From NCBI GenBank assembly GCA_003158365.1, contig PMIW01000106.1, positions 1-9,483 of the forward strand: a stretch of DNA of 9,483 nt, written 5' to 3'. Position numbers and translations under genes: made by a program. The DNA is from Ignavibacteriota bacterium (GTDB lineage Bacteria > Bacteroidota > Ignavibacteria > Tepidaquicellales > Tepidaquicellaceae). The notes beneath the pieces were generated by a model that saw nothing but the letters and a program-made list of their open reading frames with translations, had not been told where the DNA came from and searched no databases. Positions 1 to 6,522 of this stretch are shown piece by piece (positions within the stretch are counted from its first letter, which is position 1; every line of letters begins with the position of its first letter).

Positions 1-620
1 CCATATACAATTTCAATAATATTTGTTGTTTCGTATAACTTTATTTGTGCATTTAACTGATCATTGGTACTGTTATAGTAAAGATACCAGCCCGGATATT
101 GAATGGTCAGGACTCTGTTTGGAGCTGTACCTGATAATAAGTATGTCACCGCACCATTTGTTCTGCCATCACGGTTACAAAATGCAATAGTGTTTGGAAT
201 AGAACTCAAGGCGGTATAAGATGTACTCGGAACTGCACCGAGAGTAATATAGCCATTTGAATTAGCACCGTATGTTGTAAAAACCGTACCGTTATAAACG
301 AAATTAAATCCAATGCTTTGCAAAGTTGAAGAACCATCATCCATACCGGCAGTAATTATAGTAGTTCCTGCAATTGCAGTATAAGTTCCTGTCGTCTGAG
401 TGAATGCTATGCCGCTCACAACATCAGTTTGCGATTCATGTATATACGGACTACTGATACTGTTTACCGGTATTTTCGGTGGTAGTTTAGAGATATCAAT
501 TTGCTCTTTAGCAGTGGGATTTTTTTGATTATTATTTAGAGTTTTTTTATCCTGTGCATTAACTACAATGGTAGTCAATGAAAATAGGATAACCAGTGTG
601 AAGAAGAAGAGTTTTTTCAC
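1..620 (-). CDS. Secreted surface protein, N-terminal part (truncated by window edge)
   Basis: Reading the minus strand from a GTG at 620-618 gives 206 open codons to the window edge with no stop. Residues 1-22 form a clear signal peptide: Lys2-Lys3, a hydrophobic core, then Val-Asn-Ala before Gln23 as the likely cleavage site. Residues 23-65 are polar and probably a linker. From about residue 68 the sequence is rich in Thr, Ser, Gly, Asn, Tyr and alternating hydrophobics, as in a beta-sandwich. It includes IGFNFVYNG (103-111) and NSNGYITLG (120-128), a pattern I associate with N-terminal domains of large FCB-group surface proteins, many exported by the type IX system. The C-terminus is missing, so type IX sorting cannot be tested. 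The start is supported by AGAAAGG eight bases upstream. Function is unknown; structural or adhesive roles are guesses. The reading frame is certain, the family is not. Confidence 0.85.
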   Translation of the reverse strand, partial: MKKLFFFTLVILFSLTTIVVNAQDKKTLNNNQKNPTAKEQIDISKLPPKIPVNSISSPYIHESQTDVVSGIAFTQTTGTYTAIAGTTIITAGMDDGSSTLQSIGFNFVYNGTVFTTYGANSNGYITLGAVPSTSYTALSSIPNTIAFCNRDGRTNGAVTYLLSGTAPNRVLTIQYPGWYLYYNSTNDQLNAQIKLYETTNIIEIVY

Positions 621-628
621 GGGTTTAA

Positions 629-635
629 CCTTTCT
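629..635 (-). promoter_or_regulatory. Ribosome binding site of the secreted protein
   Basis: The minus strand reads AGAAAGG here, eight bases before the GTG at 620. It is one of the better Shine-Dalgarno matches in the window and decides the non-ATG start. The signal peptide begins directly at that GTG, which agrees. Confidence 0.6.
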
Positions 636-1233
636 TATTGGTTATAAATGTTTTATTTAATTTCTATATTCTTTAAAAAGCTTTCAATTGCTGATTGCAG
701 AAAAACGAAATAAAAAACAAAAATCAAAAACCGGTGACATAATAAATATAATCTGTAAACTATATTTATTAGAGTATGTCCTTAAATATAAAAAAACTAT
801 TAATTAATTGCAAAGAAATAATAAATTTTTAACTTGAATAGAACAAAAAATAGTCAAAAAATTAAAAACTGTATGTTTTCAGCAGGTAATTTGGAAATGG
901 AAATTAAGATGTAAAATTTATAAATAATATATAATTTACTATCCCGGTCATTATTTTTACTGCAAAATATATACCCTGCATTAATTTTTGTTAAAACAGC
1001 ATAATACATAAATGGAATTTTGATATATATAGTTCGGACATCATAAAACGCAGTTGTATAACTATCTTTTTACAAAAATTTTTATAATTTACTCCCTTAA
1101 TCCAGCAATATTCTAAATTCTCACTATTTTGAAAAATTGTCTCATTTTAGGCGGAAAAATAAATTAAACCTTAAGTATTTGAATGGTTTTAAAGCTTTTA
1201 TTTTGCATATAAATTGCATTAAATAATATAAAA
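636..1233. other. AT-rich intergenic region without a recognisable gene
   Basis: About 600 bases lie between the divergent secreted-protein gene and the small membrane ORF. All six frames are broken by stops, and no ORF has protein-like composition. The stretch is strongly AT-rich, with many A and T runs and short low-complexity palindromes such as AAAAATTTTT near 1073-1082. I see no tRNA-like cloverleaf, no GC-rich terminator hairpin and no tandem repeat. Promoters for both flanking genes must lie here, but I could not match a sigma-70, Bacteroidota-type (-33 TTTG / -7 TAnnTTTG) or sigma-54 (-24 GG / -12 GC) promoter convincingly. A small RNA cannot be excluded by eye. Confidence 0.6.
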
Positions 1234-1326
1234 ATGAGAATAAAAATAAATAAAGTAGATATTCAATTTGCTCTTATGATATTGATTTTAGCGCTGTTTT
1301 TGGTAGCAGGATTTTTAACTATTTAA
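1234..1326 (+). CDS. Predicted 30-residue single-pass membrane peptide
   Basis: An ATG at 1234 opens a 30-codon frame ending in TAA (1324-1326), with an in-frame stop (1210-1212) upstream. The peptide has a basic N-terminus (Arg2, Lys4, Lys7). From Phe12 it is almost purely hydrophobic (ALMILILALFLVAGFL and on) to the last residue, Ile30. This is a textbook single transmembrane helix, predicted with the N-terminus inside and no tail outside. It ends 9 bases before the response regulator at 1336, so the two are probably translated from one mRNA. No clear Shine-Dalgarno precedes it. It could be a small membrane partner of the regulator, a leader peptide, or the surviving N-terminal anchor of a lost sensor kinase. 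Such a helix could also arise by chance in AT-rich DNA, since T-rich codons encode hydrophobic residues, so confidence is moderate. I recognise no family. Confidence 0.45.
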   Translation: MRIKINKVDIQFALMILILALFLVAGFLTI

Positions 1327-1335
1327 TATCTTGAA

Positions 1336-1701
1336 ATGATGTCAGATAAGAAAAAAATATTAATTATAGAAGATGATGACTCATCGAGGGAATCTCTGGT
1401 CAGTTTTCTGGAAGAATGCGGTTACAATGTGATTTCAACCGGGGATGGATTCAGAGGGCTTGAATTAATGAAAAAAGACACACCGGACCTTATTATTACC
1501 GATAACCGTTTACCTAACATAGATGGAATAGAACTGGCCTGTATAAATGAAAGTTTTACAAAAAAAATCCCTTTTATTATTACATCCGCATATGATAATC
1601 TGAAAGATATTATCTCTAAACTTAATGTAATTTCGTTTTTGGAAAAGCCTATAGATATTATACTTTTGAGGGATTTAGTAGATAAGACGCTATTTAGGTA
1701 A
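1336..1701 (+). CDS. Receiver-only response regulator (CheY-like)
   Basis: This 121-residue protein is a single receiver domain with no output domain. The acidic pocket is Glu11-Asp12-Asp13 after the beta-1 strand KILII. The phosphoacceptor is Asp56 in DLIITDNRLP. The switch residue is Thr83 or Ser84 in PFIITSAY, and the conserved lysine is Lys104 in FLEKP. It is therefore expected to accept phosphate from a histidine kinase or phosphotransfer protein in the cytoplasm and to act by protein-protein contact. The alpha4-beta5 segment is about two residues shorter than in the NtrC-type receiver at 8099 and lacks the usual Gly-Ala before beta-5. Two consecutive ATGs (1336, 1339) are possible starts. 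The gene follows a small membrane peptide ORF by 9 bases and converges on meaB, its stop only 9 bases from the meaB stop. No kinase lies next to it, so its partner is unknown. Confidence 0.9.
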   Translation: MMSDKKKILIIEDDDSSRESLVSFLEECGYNVISTGDGFRGLELMKKDTPDLIITDNRLPNIDGIELACINESFTKKIPFIITSAYDNLKDIISKLNVISFLEKPIDIILLRDLVDKTLFR

Positions 1702-1710
1702 AAACTGTAA

Positions 1711-2640
1711 TTATTTGGTTAATTCTTCCGTAAAAGTCCAGGGGTCAATTTTTTTTTCGGAAATTGCATTCAGGTTTTCATCTAACTTTTTTTGGTTTTC
1801 GGAATCCCAGAATGTATTATGAAGTTTATTTTTTACCAAATCCAGAATTTTACTTCTCAGATGTTCCTTTCTTTGAATGCTAAGGAATCCCTTGCTCACC
1901 AGAAATTTTTTCTGAATTAATATTTCTTCAAATAATTCTTCTATTCCGTTATTTTTAATACCAATTGTTTTTAATACCTTTATTTCCGGTTTGCTGTCTG
2001 AAGGCGGTTTTAAGTGCAAAATATTTTTTAATGCTGAAACAATCTGGTCTGCGCCGTCTCTGTCAGATTTATTCATTACAAATATGTCTGCAATTTCCAT
2101 TAATCCTGCCTTCATAGCCTGAACGGAATCACCTGACTCGGGGACAAGCACTACTATTGTGGTATCCGCTGTTTGCGCAATATCGAGCTCCGATTGTCCT
2201 ACGCCTACAGTTTCGATTAATATGTAATCTTTTCCCGATGCGTCGAGTATGTCGCAGGCTTCAACAACGTTTTTGCACAAGCCTCCGAGACTTCCCCTTG
2301 TAGCCATGGAACGGACAAAAACATTTTCAAGCAGACTTGATTCCGACATTCTCACTCTGTCTCCGAGAAAGGCACCTCCTGTAAACGGACTCGTAGGGTC
2401 AACAGCAATTACGCCGACTTTTAACCCTTTGTCAAACAGTAATTTTATTAAACAATTCGTTATTGTGGACTTTCCTGCTCCCGGAGGTCCTGTAATTCCT
2501 ATCCTGTATGCGTTCCCGGTATGGGAATATAATTTTTTAAGCAGGCTTATGCTTTTTTTGTCTTCGTTCTCGACAAGGCTTATTGCTCTTGCAATTGCTC
2601 TTTTATCTCCGGATAAAATATTTCTCGCTAAGTCTTCCAA
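1711..2640 (-). CDS. meaB: Methylmalonyl-CoA mutase-associated GTPase MeaB (ArgK family)
   Basis: The 309-residue protein is full length for MeaB/ArgK G3E-type GTPases. These chaperones load and protect the adenosylcobalamin-dependent methylmalonyl-CoA mutase, using GTP hydrolysis to gate cofactor transfer. Visible motifs are the P-loop GPPGAGKST (51-59), the family-typical DPTSPFTGGAFLGDRVRM (81-98), RSMATRGSLGG (110-120), the switch ETVGVGQSE (143-151) and the guanine-specificity motif NKSD (190-193). An N-terminal helical region (1-45) and a C-terminal helical dimerisation region complete the fold. The start is a TTG at 2640, because an in-frame stop lies two codons upstream and the next Met is residue 98, beyond the P-loop. 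That upstream stop is the stop of the epimerase gene, so translation is probably coupled. It is the last gene of a four-gene minus-strand run. No mutase gene is nearby, so the substrate complex must be encoded elsewhere. Confidence 0.93.
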   Translation of the reverse strand: MEDLARNILSGDKRAIARAISLVENEDKKSISLLKKLYSHTGNAYRIGITGPPGAGKSTITNCLIKLLFDKGLKVGVIAVDPTSPFTGGAFLGDRVRMSESSLLENVFVRSMATRGSLGGLCKNVVEACDILDASGKDYILIETVGVGQSELDIAQTADTTIVVLVPESGDSVQAMKAGLMEIADIFVMNKSDRDGADQIVSALKNILHLKPPSDSKPEIKVLKTIGIKNNGIEELFEEILIQKKFLVSKGFLSIQRKEHLRSKILDLVKNKLHNTFWDSENQKKLDENLNAISEKKIDPWTFTEELTK

Positions 2641-2643
2641 TTG

Positions 2644-3588
2644 TTATCTGCGTTCAGTATTTATTGAAGCGGATTTTTCCGCAAAGTATCTGCAGGTTTT
2701 TTCAATACCTTCTTTGAAACTGTATTTCGGGGTCCAGTTCAATAATTTTTTTGCAAGTTTATTTTCCAGAACGCTTCTCTTCTGTTCCCCCCTGATTTCT
2801 TTCCCGTGTTTTTCACTGAACATATTGCCGTAATAACTGTTTATATATCGGAAGATGCTGTTTACGGTAGTTTCTTTTCCTGTCGCAATATTTACGGTTG
2901 CAGTTTTTTTAAACTTCAGTGCTTTTAAATTTGCATCCGCAACATCTTCAACAAAAACAAAGTCTCTTGTATTTGTACCTTTTCCGTTTATAACCGGCTG
3001 AAAACCTTTATTGATTTGATTGCAAAAAACTGCAATTACCCCTGCCTGTCCTTTTGGCAATTGCCTTGGTCCGTATATGTTTCCGTATCGCAGGCAAACA
3101 TACTCTATACCATAATGCCTGTGAAAGAAAACAAGATATTTTTCAACTGTCAGTTTTGCAATTCCGTACGGCGAAAGGGGATTGGTTATGTGCTTTTCAT
3201 CGGCAGGAAAGTAATCCTGCTCTCCGTATATTGCTCCTCCAGTTGAAGCAAAAATAATTTTTTTGATTTTATATTTTACGGCAAGCCCGAAAAGAATTAT
3301 TGAACCGTTAATATTTATATTCGCGTCGTTTTCGGGATTGGAAATCGAAACTCTTAAATCAACCTGAGCCGCGTGATGATTTATTACTTCGATTTTATGC
3401 TTTTTAAAAATTTTCTCTAAATCTTTGTCCCGAATATCAAGCTTATAAAATATCGCCTTTTGATTAATGTTATTTTTGTAACCTGTAGATAAATTATCAA
3501 CGATAATGACTTTGTGGCCTTCTTTTATATAAGCATCAACTATATGTGACCCTATGAAACCTGCTCCGCCTGTTACCAATATATTCAT
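2644..3588 (-). CDS. NAD-dependent epimerase, UDP-glucose 4-epimerase-like (extended SDR)
   Basis: This 314-residue protein is an extended short-chain dehydrogenase of the nucleotide-sugar epimerase type. It starts with the NAD-binding Rossmann motif TGGAGFIGSH (6-15), and Asp31 at the end of beta-2 (VDNLSTG) should bind the adenosine ribose. HHAAQVDLRVS (71-81) and ASTGGAIYGE (114-123) are typical of GalE-like enzymes. The catalytic residues are probably Thr116 and Tyr141-x3-Lys145 (SPYGIAK). LRYGNIYGPRQ (166-176) and TRDFVFVEDVA (207-217) form the sugar-nucleotide side. The closest function by motif is UDP-glucose/UDP-N-acetylglucosamine 4-epimerase, but the exact sugar cannot be read from sequence. 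The protein is cytoplasmic and would supply activated sugars for glycan or envelope polysaccharide, which suits the glycosyltransferase in the same operon. The ATG at 3588 is 6 bases after the purD stop, preceded by a partial GGA. Confidence 0.9.
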   Translation of the reverse strand: MNILVTGGAGFIGSHIVDAYIKEGHKVIIVDNLSTGYKNNINQKAIFYKLDIRDKDLEKIFKKHKIEVINHHAAQVDLRVSISNPENDANININGSIILFGLAVKYKIKKIIFASTGGAIYGEQDYFPADEKHITNPLSPYGIAKLTVEKYLVFFHRHYGIEYVCLRYGNIYGPRQLPKGQAGVIAVFCNQINKGFQPVINGKGTNTRDFVFVEDVADANLKALKFKKTATVNIATGKETTVNSIFRYINSYYGNMFSEKHGKEIRGEQKRSVLENKLAKKLLNWTPKYSFKEGIEKTCRYFAEKSASINTERR

Positions 3589-3594
3589 TCCGAT

Positions 3595-4914
3595 TTATTT
3601 GTTTATTGATTTTTTGTATTTGAATCCGATATCTTTCCTGAAATACATGTTCTCGAAATTTATTTTTTCAATTTCTGCATAACAGTTTTTTATAGAATCT
3701 TCCATAGAGATGTCGCTCAAGGCAACAACGGAAAGAATCCTGCCGCCATTGGTAAGGACATCTTTCTTATCTGCTGAATACCTTGTTCCCGAATGGAAAA
3801 TAAATGTATCTTTACTGTTATTCCATAATCCCTGTATAATTTTTCCCGTCTCATATTTTTCCGGATATCCGGCCGATGCTAAAATTACACAGCAGGAATA
3901 TTTGTCATATACTTCCAGCCTGTATTCATTTATTTTTTCTTCTGCAGATGCCAGAAGCAATTCAAGGAAATCGGATTTGATAAGCGGTAAAACTGACTGT
4001 GTTTCCGGGTCTCCGAATCTCGCATTGAATTCAATAACATAAGGTTGTAATGCACCCGGAGACTTTTCTGTAATCATCAATCCGCAGTATAAACATCCTT
4101 TGTATTTTCTGCCTTCTTTTACCATGCCCTGCAATGTCGGCTCGATAATTCCCATCATAATATTTTCATAAATGTCCTTATCAATCATATTATCTGCCGG
4201 AGCATATGCTCCCATTCCGCCCGTGTTTTTGCCTGTATCACCTTCTCCGATTTTCTTGTGGTCCTGTGAAAAGGGAAGAGCCGCATAATTTATTCCGTCT
4301 GTAATTACAAATAAAGACAGTTCAAACCCGGTAAGAAATTCCTCTATGATAAAATTTAATCCTGCATCTCCGAAAACTTTATTATCAACAAAATCCGTTA
4401 TGACATCCTTTGCTTCCGCATAATTGTTTACAATTATTACACCCTTGCCTGCTGCCAGCCCGTCTGCTTTAATGACCAGCGGATATTTTGAATACATAAG
4501 ATATTCGCAGGCATCTTTCAGATTGCCCGAATTAAATTCTTTATATTCCGCAGTCGGTATGCGGTATTTTTTCATTAAGTTTTTTGCGAATATTTTGCTG
4601 CTTTCCAGTTCAGCTGCTTTTCGGGAAGGGCCGAAAATTTTCAGGTTCTCTTTTTCAAAAGCATCCACGATACCGAGTGAAAGAGGAATTTCAGGTCCCA
4701 CCACGGTAAAATGTATATTTTCTTTTTTTGCGAACAAAACTAATTTATCGATTTCCGCCGGCTTAATGTCAATGGGAGTGCTTATTTTATCCAGCCCGGG
4801 ATTTCCGATTGTTGTGTATAATACAGATTTGCTGTTTATAAAAGACGGGGAATTATAAATCCCGTTTGCTATGGCATTTTCTCTTCCGCCGTTTCCAACT
4901 AATAGTATTTTCAT
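3595..4914 (-). CDS. purD: Phosphoribosylamine-glycine ligase (GAR synthetase, PurD)
   Basis: This 439-residue ATP-grasp enzyme joins glycine to 5-phosphoribosylamine using ATP, the second step of de novo purine synthesis. The length is normal for the family. Motifs run in order: the N-terminal GNGGRENA (7-14), VVGPEIPLSLGIVD (71-84), PSRKAAELESSK (96-107), the ATP-binding IKADGLAAGKGV (148-159), the EEF stretch (191-193), DHKKIGEGDTGKNTGGMGAY (218-237), and the PurD signature RFGDPETQ (299-306) with metal-binding acidic residues. One departure is Asn13, where the family usually has His (GGREHA); the codon is AAT where CAT would give His. The remaining core is intact, so the enzyme is probably active. 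The ATG at 4914 lies 13 bases after the glycosyltransferase stop with no evident Shine-Dalgarno. It is not next to other pur genes but inside an envelope-sugar operon. Confidence 0.96.
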   Translation of the reverse strand: MKILLVGNGGRENAIANGIYNSPSFINSKSVLYTTIGNPGLDKISTPIDIKPAEIDKLVLFAKKENIHFTVVGPEIPLSLGIVDAFEKENLKIFGPSRKAAELESSKIFAKNLMKKYRIPTAEYKEFNSGNLKDACEYLMYSKYPLVIKADGLAAGKGVIIVNNYAEAKDVITDFVDNKVFGDAGLNFIIEEFLTGFELSLFVITDGINYAALPFSQDHKKIGEGDTGKNTGGMGAYAPADNMIDKDIYENIMMGIIEPTLQGMVKEGRKYKGCLYCGLMITEKSPGALQPYVIEFNARFGDPETQSVLPLIKSDFLELLLASAEEKINEYRLEVYDKYSCCVILASAGYPEKYETGKIIQGLWNNSKDTFIFHSGTRYSADKKDVLTNGGRILSVVALSDISMEDSIKNCYAEIEKINFENMYFRKDIGFKYKKSINK

Positions 4915-4927
4915 AAATTATAAAATT

Positions 4928-6205
4928 CTATTCTACGTCGAGCAAATAATTGAATTCTTTTGCAAGTTCTGTTGTAAGCAGTTTCCTGTCGTACTGCAAA
5001 ACCATTTCTTCATTTGCAACAGGCATATTATTCTGTTCAAACAATAAAAAGTATTGATAAATAGCCTCAGCTATTTTCTCCGGATTTTCATCCTGCACAA
5101 ATTTTATAGCTTTATAATTTTCGAGAATTCTTTTCGTCACGCCTTCGGGAATGCAGGCAAGTATGTTCTTTCTGCTTCCTATGTATTCACCAACTTTTCC
5201 CGGCATTGCCGCATCTTCGTTTTCACCCCTGCTGATTAATAAAAACAGAAGGTCGGAGGCAAGAATATATTTGACACATTCAAAATGATTTATGTATCCC
5301 GGCAGATTCAGGTTATCCAGAATTTTCATTCCCTTTGCAATATGCAAATGTTCTTTTGTGAAAAGCCCGAGAAAGCAGAATTCGACTTTTTCCTTCAGCT
5401 CAGGATGTTTACTGAAAAATATCTTAATTGAATTAAAATAGAATTTCGGATTTCTGGTATAAAAGCTTCCCGAATAAGTAACGCGCATTTTATTCGTCAT
5501 AGGAAGTTTTTTGGTCTTTGCATTTTCAAAATCTTCACTGTCATAACCGTGGGGAAAAATCTTGATATCGTTATAGGCAATGTTTCCGTACCTCGAAATT
5601 ATCAATTCTTTTACCCTTCTGTTTGTTGTAATCACGACATTGGCATCTTTAATTACTTTCCTTTCAAGTTTCATATTTCTTTTTTTATGAACCGGTGTTG
5701 GATAGAAATTAAGTACCTTGCTGTCAACCCACGCATCACGGTAATCGATCACGAGCGGAATTTTATACCTTTTCTTTACCTCCTGCCCGATTAAAAAGTC
5801 CGTATATGGCGGTGCAGTTGCATATACCAGATCAAACCCGTCATATTTTTTCCATAGCTTATCTATTTTTCTAAGAGCTTTCTTTTTCCATATTATTTTA
5901 CTGTCGGGAATGAAAAATAACTGCGATAGCCTGCTTTTAAGTTTTCTGAATCTTTCCTTCGGTACCCGTGTGACAATCTGCCCGGTATCGAACTTTTTTT
6001 TCCCTGTTCTTTCGATTATTATTCCGCTTTCGGTTGCTTCTTTTAACAGATATTCATCTATTGCAAAATATTTTTTAGGGCTGACAGTCAGCACAATCGG
6101 CTGCCAGTTGTAGCTAAGCAAATATTTAGCAAACTTAAGAGTTCGTTGGACACCCCCCATACCCATCGGGGGAAAATAATATGATATGAATAATACCTTA
6201 TTCAA
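4928..6205 (-). CDS. Glycosyltransferase, GT-B fold (family 4-like)
   Basis: This 425-residue protein starts like many GT-B glycosyltransferases of cell-surface polysaccharide loci. KVLFISYYFPPMGMGGVQR (3-21) is the N-terminal glycine-rich acceptor-side loop, followed by TLKFAKYL. DLVYATAPPYT (125-135) and LVIDYRDAWVDS (151-162) are typical of the N-terminal domain. IFPHGYDSEDF (216-226) marks the start of the donor-binding domain, followed by VTYSGSFYTRNP (242-253). MPGKVGEYIGSRKNILA (334-350) is the donor-nucleotide region, with Glu340 as the likely ribose-binding acid. It has no signal peptide or transmembrane helix and should work at the inner face of the membrane. Donor and acceptor are unknown. 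The start is TTG at 6205: no ATG fits upstream and the N-terminal motif begins at once. It is the first gene of the minus-strand operon with purD, an epimerase and meaB, and the stop is TAG. Confidence 0.88.
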   Translation of the reverse strand: MNKVLFISYYFPPMGMGGVQRTLKFAKYLLSYNWQPIVLTVSPKKYFAIDEYLLKEATESGIIIERTGKKKFDTGQIVTRVPKERFRKLKSRLSQLFFIPDSKIIWKKKALRKIDKLWKKYDGFDLVYATAPPYTDFLIGQEVKKRYKIPLVIDYRDAWVDSKVLNFYPTPVHKKRNMKLERKVIKDANVVITTNRRVKELIISRYGNIAYNDIKIFPHGYDSEDFENAKTKKLPMTNKMRVTYSGSFYTRNPKFYFNSIKIFFSKHPELKEKVEFCFLGLFTKEHLHIAKGMKILDNLNLPGYINHFECVKYILASDLLFLLISRGENEDAAMPGKVGEYIGSRKNILACIPEGVTKRILENYKAIKFVQDENPEKIAEAIYQYFLLFEQNNMPVANEEMVLQYDRKLLTTELAKEFNYLLDVE

Positions 6206-6217
6206 ATTGCAAATTTT

Positions 6218-6224
6218 TCCTTTC
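6218..6224 (-). promoter_or_regulatory. Ribosome binding site of the glycosyltransferase
   Basis: The minus strand reads GAAAGGA, 12 bases before the TTG at 6205. The spacing is long, so initiation at the in-frame ATT codon at 6214-6212 is conceivable, but TTG is the more usual codon and the family N-terminus starts there. Confidence 0.4.
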
Positions 6225-6345
6225 TCTTTTAATCAAATCATAAAATGTTTACAAATAAACAAGTTACAAGGTTTTTATCTTAAACTACAGACAATTCAAT
6301 TTATTGCTGTAAAAATTAAGATAGTTAAAATTAAAAATTTTTTCA

Positions 6346-6522
6346 ATGCAAGGAGTATTGCTGCCGGATAGAATTTACTTTGATAATGAACTGAAGTTAT
6401 GTGATTTGGAGAAATATTTTACCTTAAGAAATAATAAATTTATTGTTATCTTGTACAATTCAAATACGGAGACAGGAAAACGTTGGCTACTGATAATAAA
6501 AAAAAATTTAAAATATTATTAG
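6346..6522 (+). CDS. Possible 58-residue small protein overlapping the next gene
   Basis: An ATG at 6346 opens 58 codons ending in TAG (6520-6522), overlapping the receiver gene at 6483 by 40 bases in another frame. The product is mixed in composition, not low complexity: an acidic and aromatic first half (PDRIYFDNELKLCDLEKYF) and a basic end (KRWLLIIKKNLKYY). AAGGAG at 6349-6354 sits inside the frame just before TTG (6358) and CTG (6361) codons of the same frame, so a start a few codons in is possible. In favour: an open stretch this long is uncommon in DNA of about 30% GC, and it fills an otherwise empty leader. Against: no recognised family and the sizeable overlap. It may instead be a translated leader of the receiver gene, or chance. 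Confidence 0.25.
   Translation: MQGVLLPDRIYFDNELKLCDLEKYFTLRNNKFIVILYNSNTETGKRWLLIIKKNLKYY
6474..6477 (+). promoter_or_regulatory. Ribosome binding site deciding the TTG start at 6483
   Basis: AGGA in GACAGGAAAACG lies five bases before the TTG at 6483. The frame has no ATG between the upstream stop (6435-6437) and the receiver domain, so this site supports TTG as the start. Confidence 0.5.

Larger units (their letters stand above)
6206..6482. other. Divergent intergenic region between the sugar operon and the signalling cassette
   Basis: These 277 bases separate the start of the minus-strand operon from the first plus-strand signalling gene, so promoters for both should be here. The left half (6225-6345) is very AT-rich and featureless. 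The right half contains an AAGGAG (6349-6354) and an open frame from 6346 (described separately). I found no sigma-54 -24/-12 element before 6483, no GC-rich terminator and no strong inverted repeat. Confidence 0.5.

Noticed and set aside
1073..1082. AAAAATTTTT palindrome as a terminator
   Set aside because: It is a bare A/T run without a GC stem, expected by chance in DNA of this composition.
636..1233. Sigma-54 promoters or a structured RNA in the large gap
   Set aside because: I found no GG-N10-GC element with proper context and no GC-rich stems. A covariance-model search would be needed to say more.
2249..2833. 194-codon plus-strand open frame
   Set aside because: It lies wholly antisense to meaB and the epimerase, whose motifs are unambiguous. 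It has no domain I recognise and is a codon-bias shadow.
4424..4858. 144-codon plus-strand open frame
   Set aside because: It is antisense to conserved PurD motifs and has Ser/Phe/Ile-rich shadow composition.
6234..6264. Possible Bacteroidota-type promoter for the minus-strand operon (ACTTG at 6264-6260, 19 bases, then TGATTTG at 6240-6234)
   Set aside because: The spacing is right, but the -7 element lacks the TA of TAnnTTTG at the proper place, and such partial matches are frequent in this AT-rich DNA.
6186..6371. 61-codon plus-strand frame starting inside the glycosyltransferase
   Set aside because: Its beginning is antisense to the glycosyltransferase start and the rest is low-complexity Lys/Ile/Phe. 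The alternative frame at 6346 is more protein-like.
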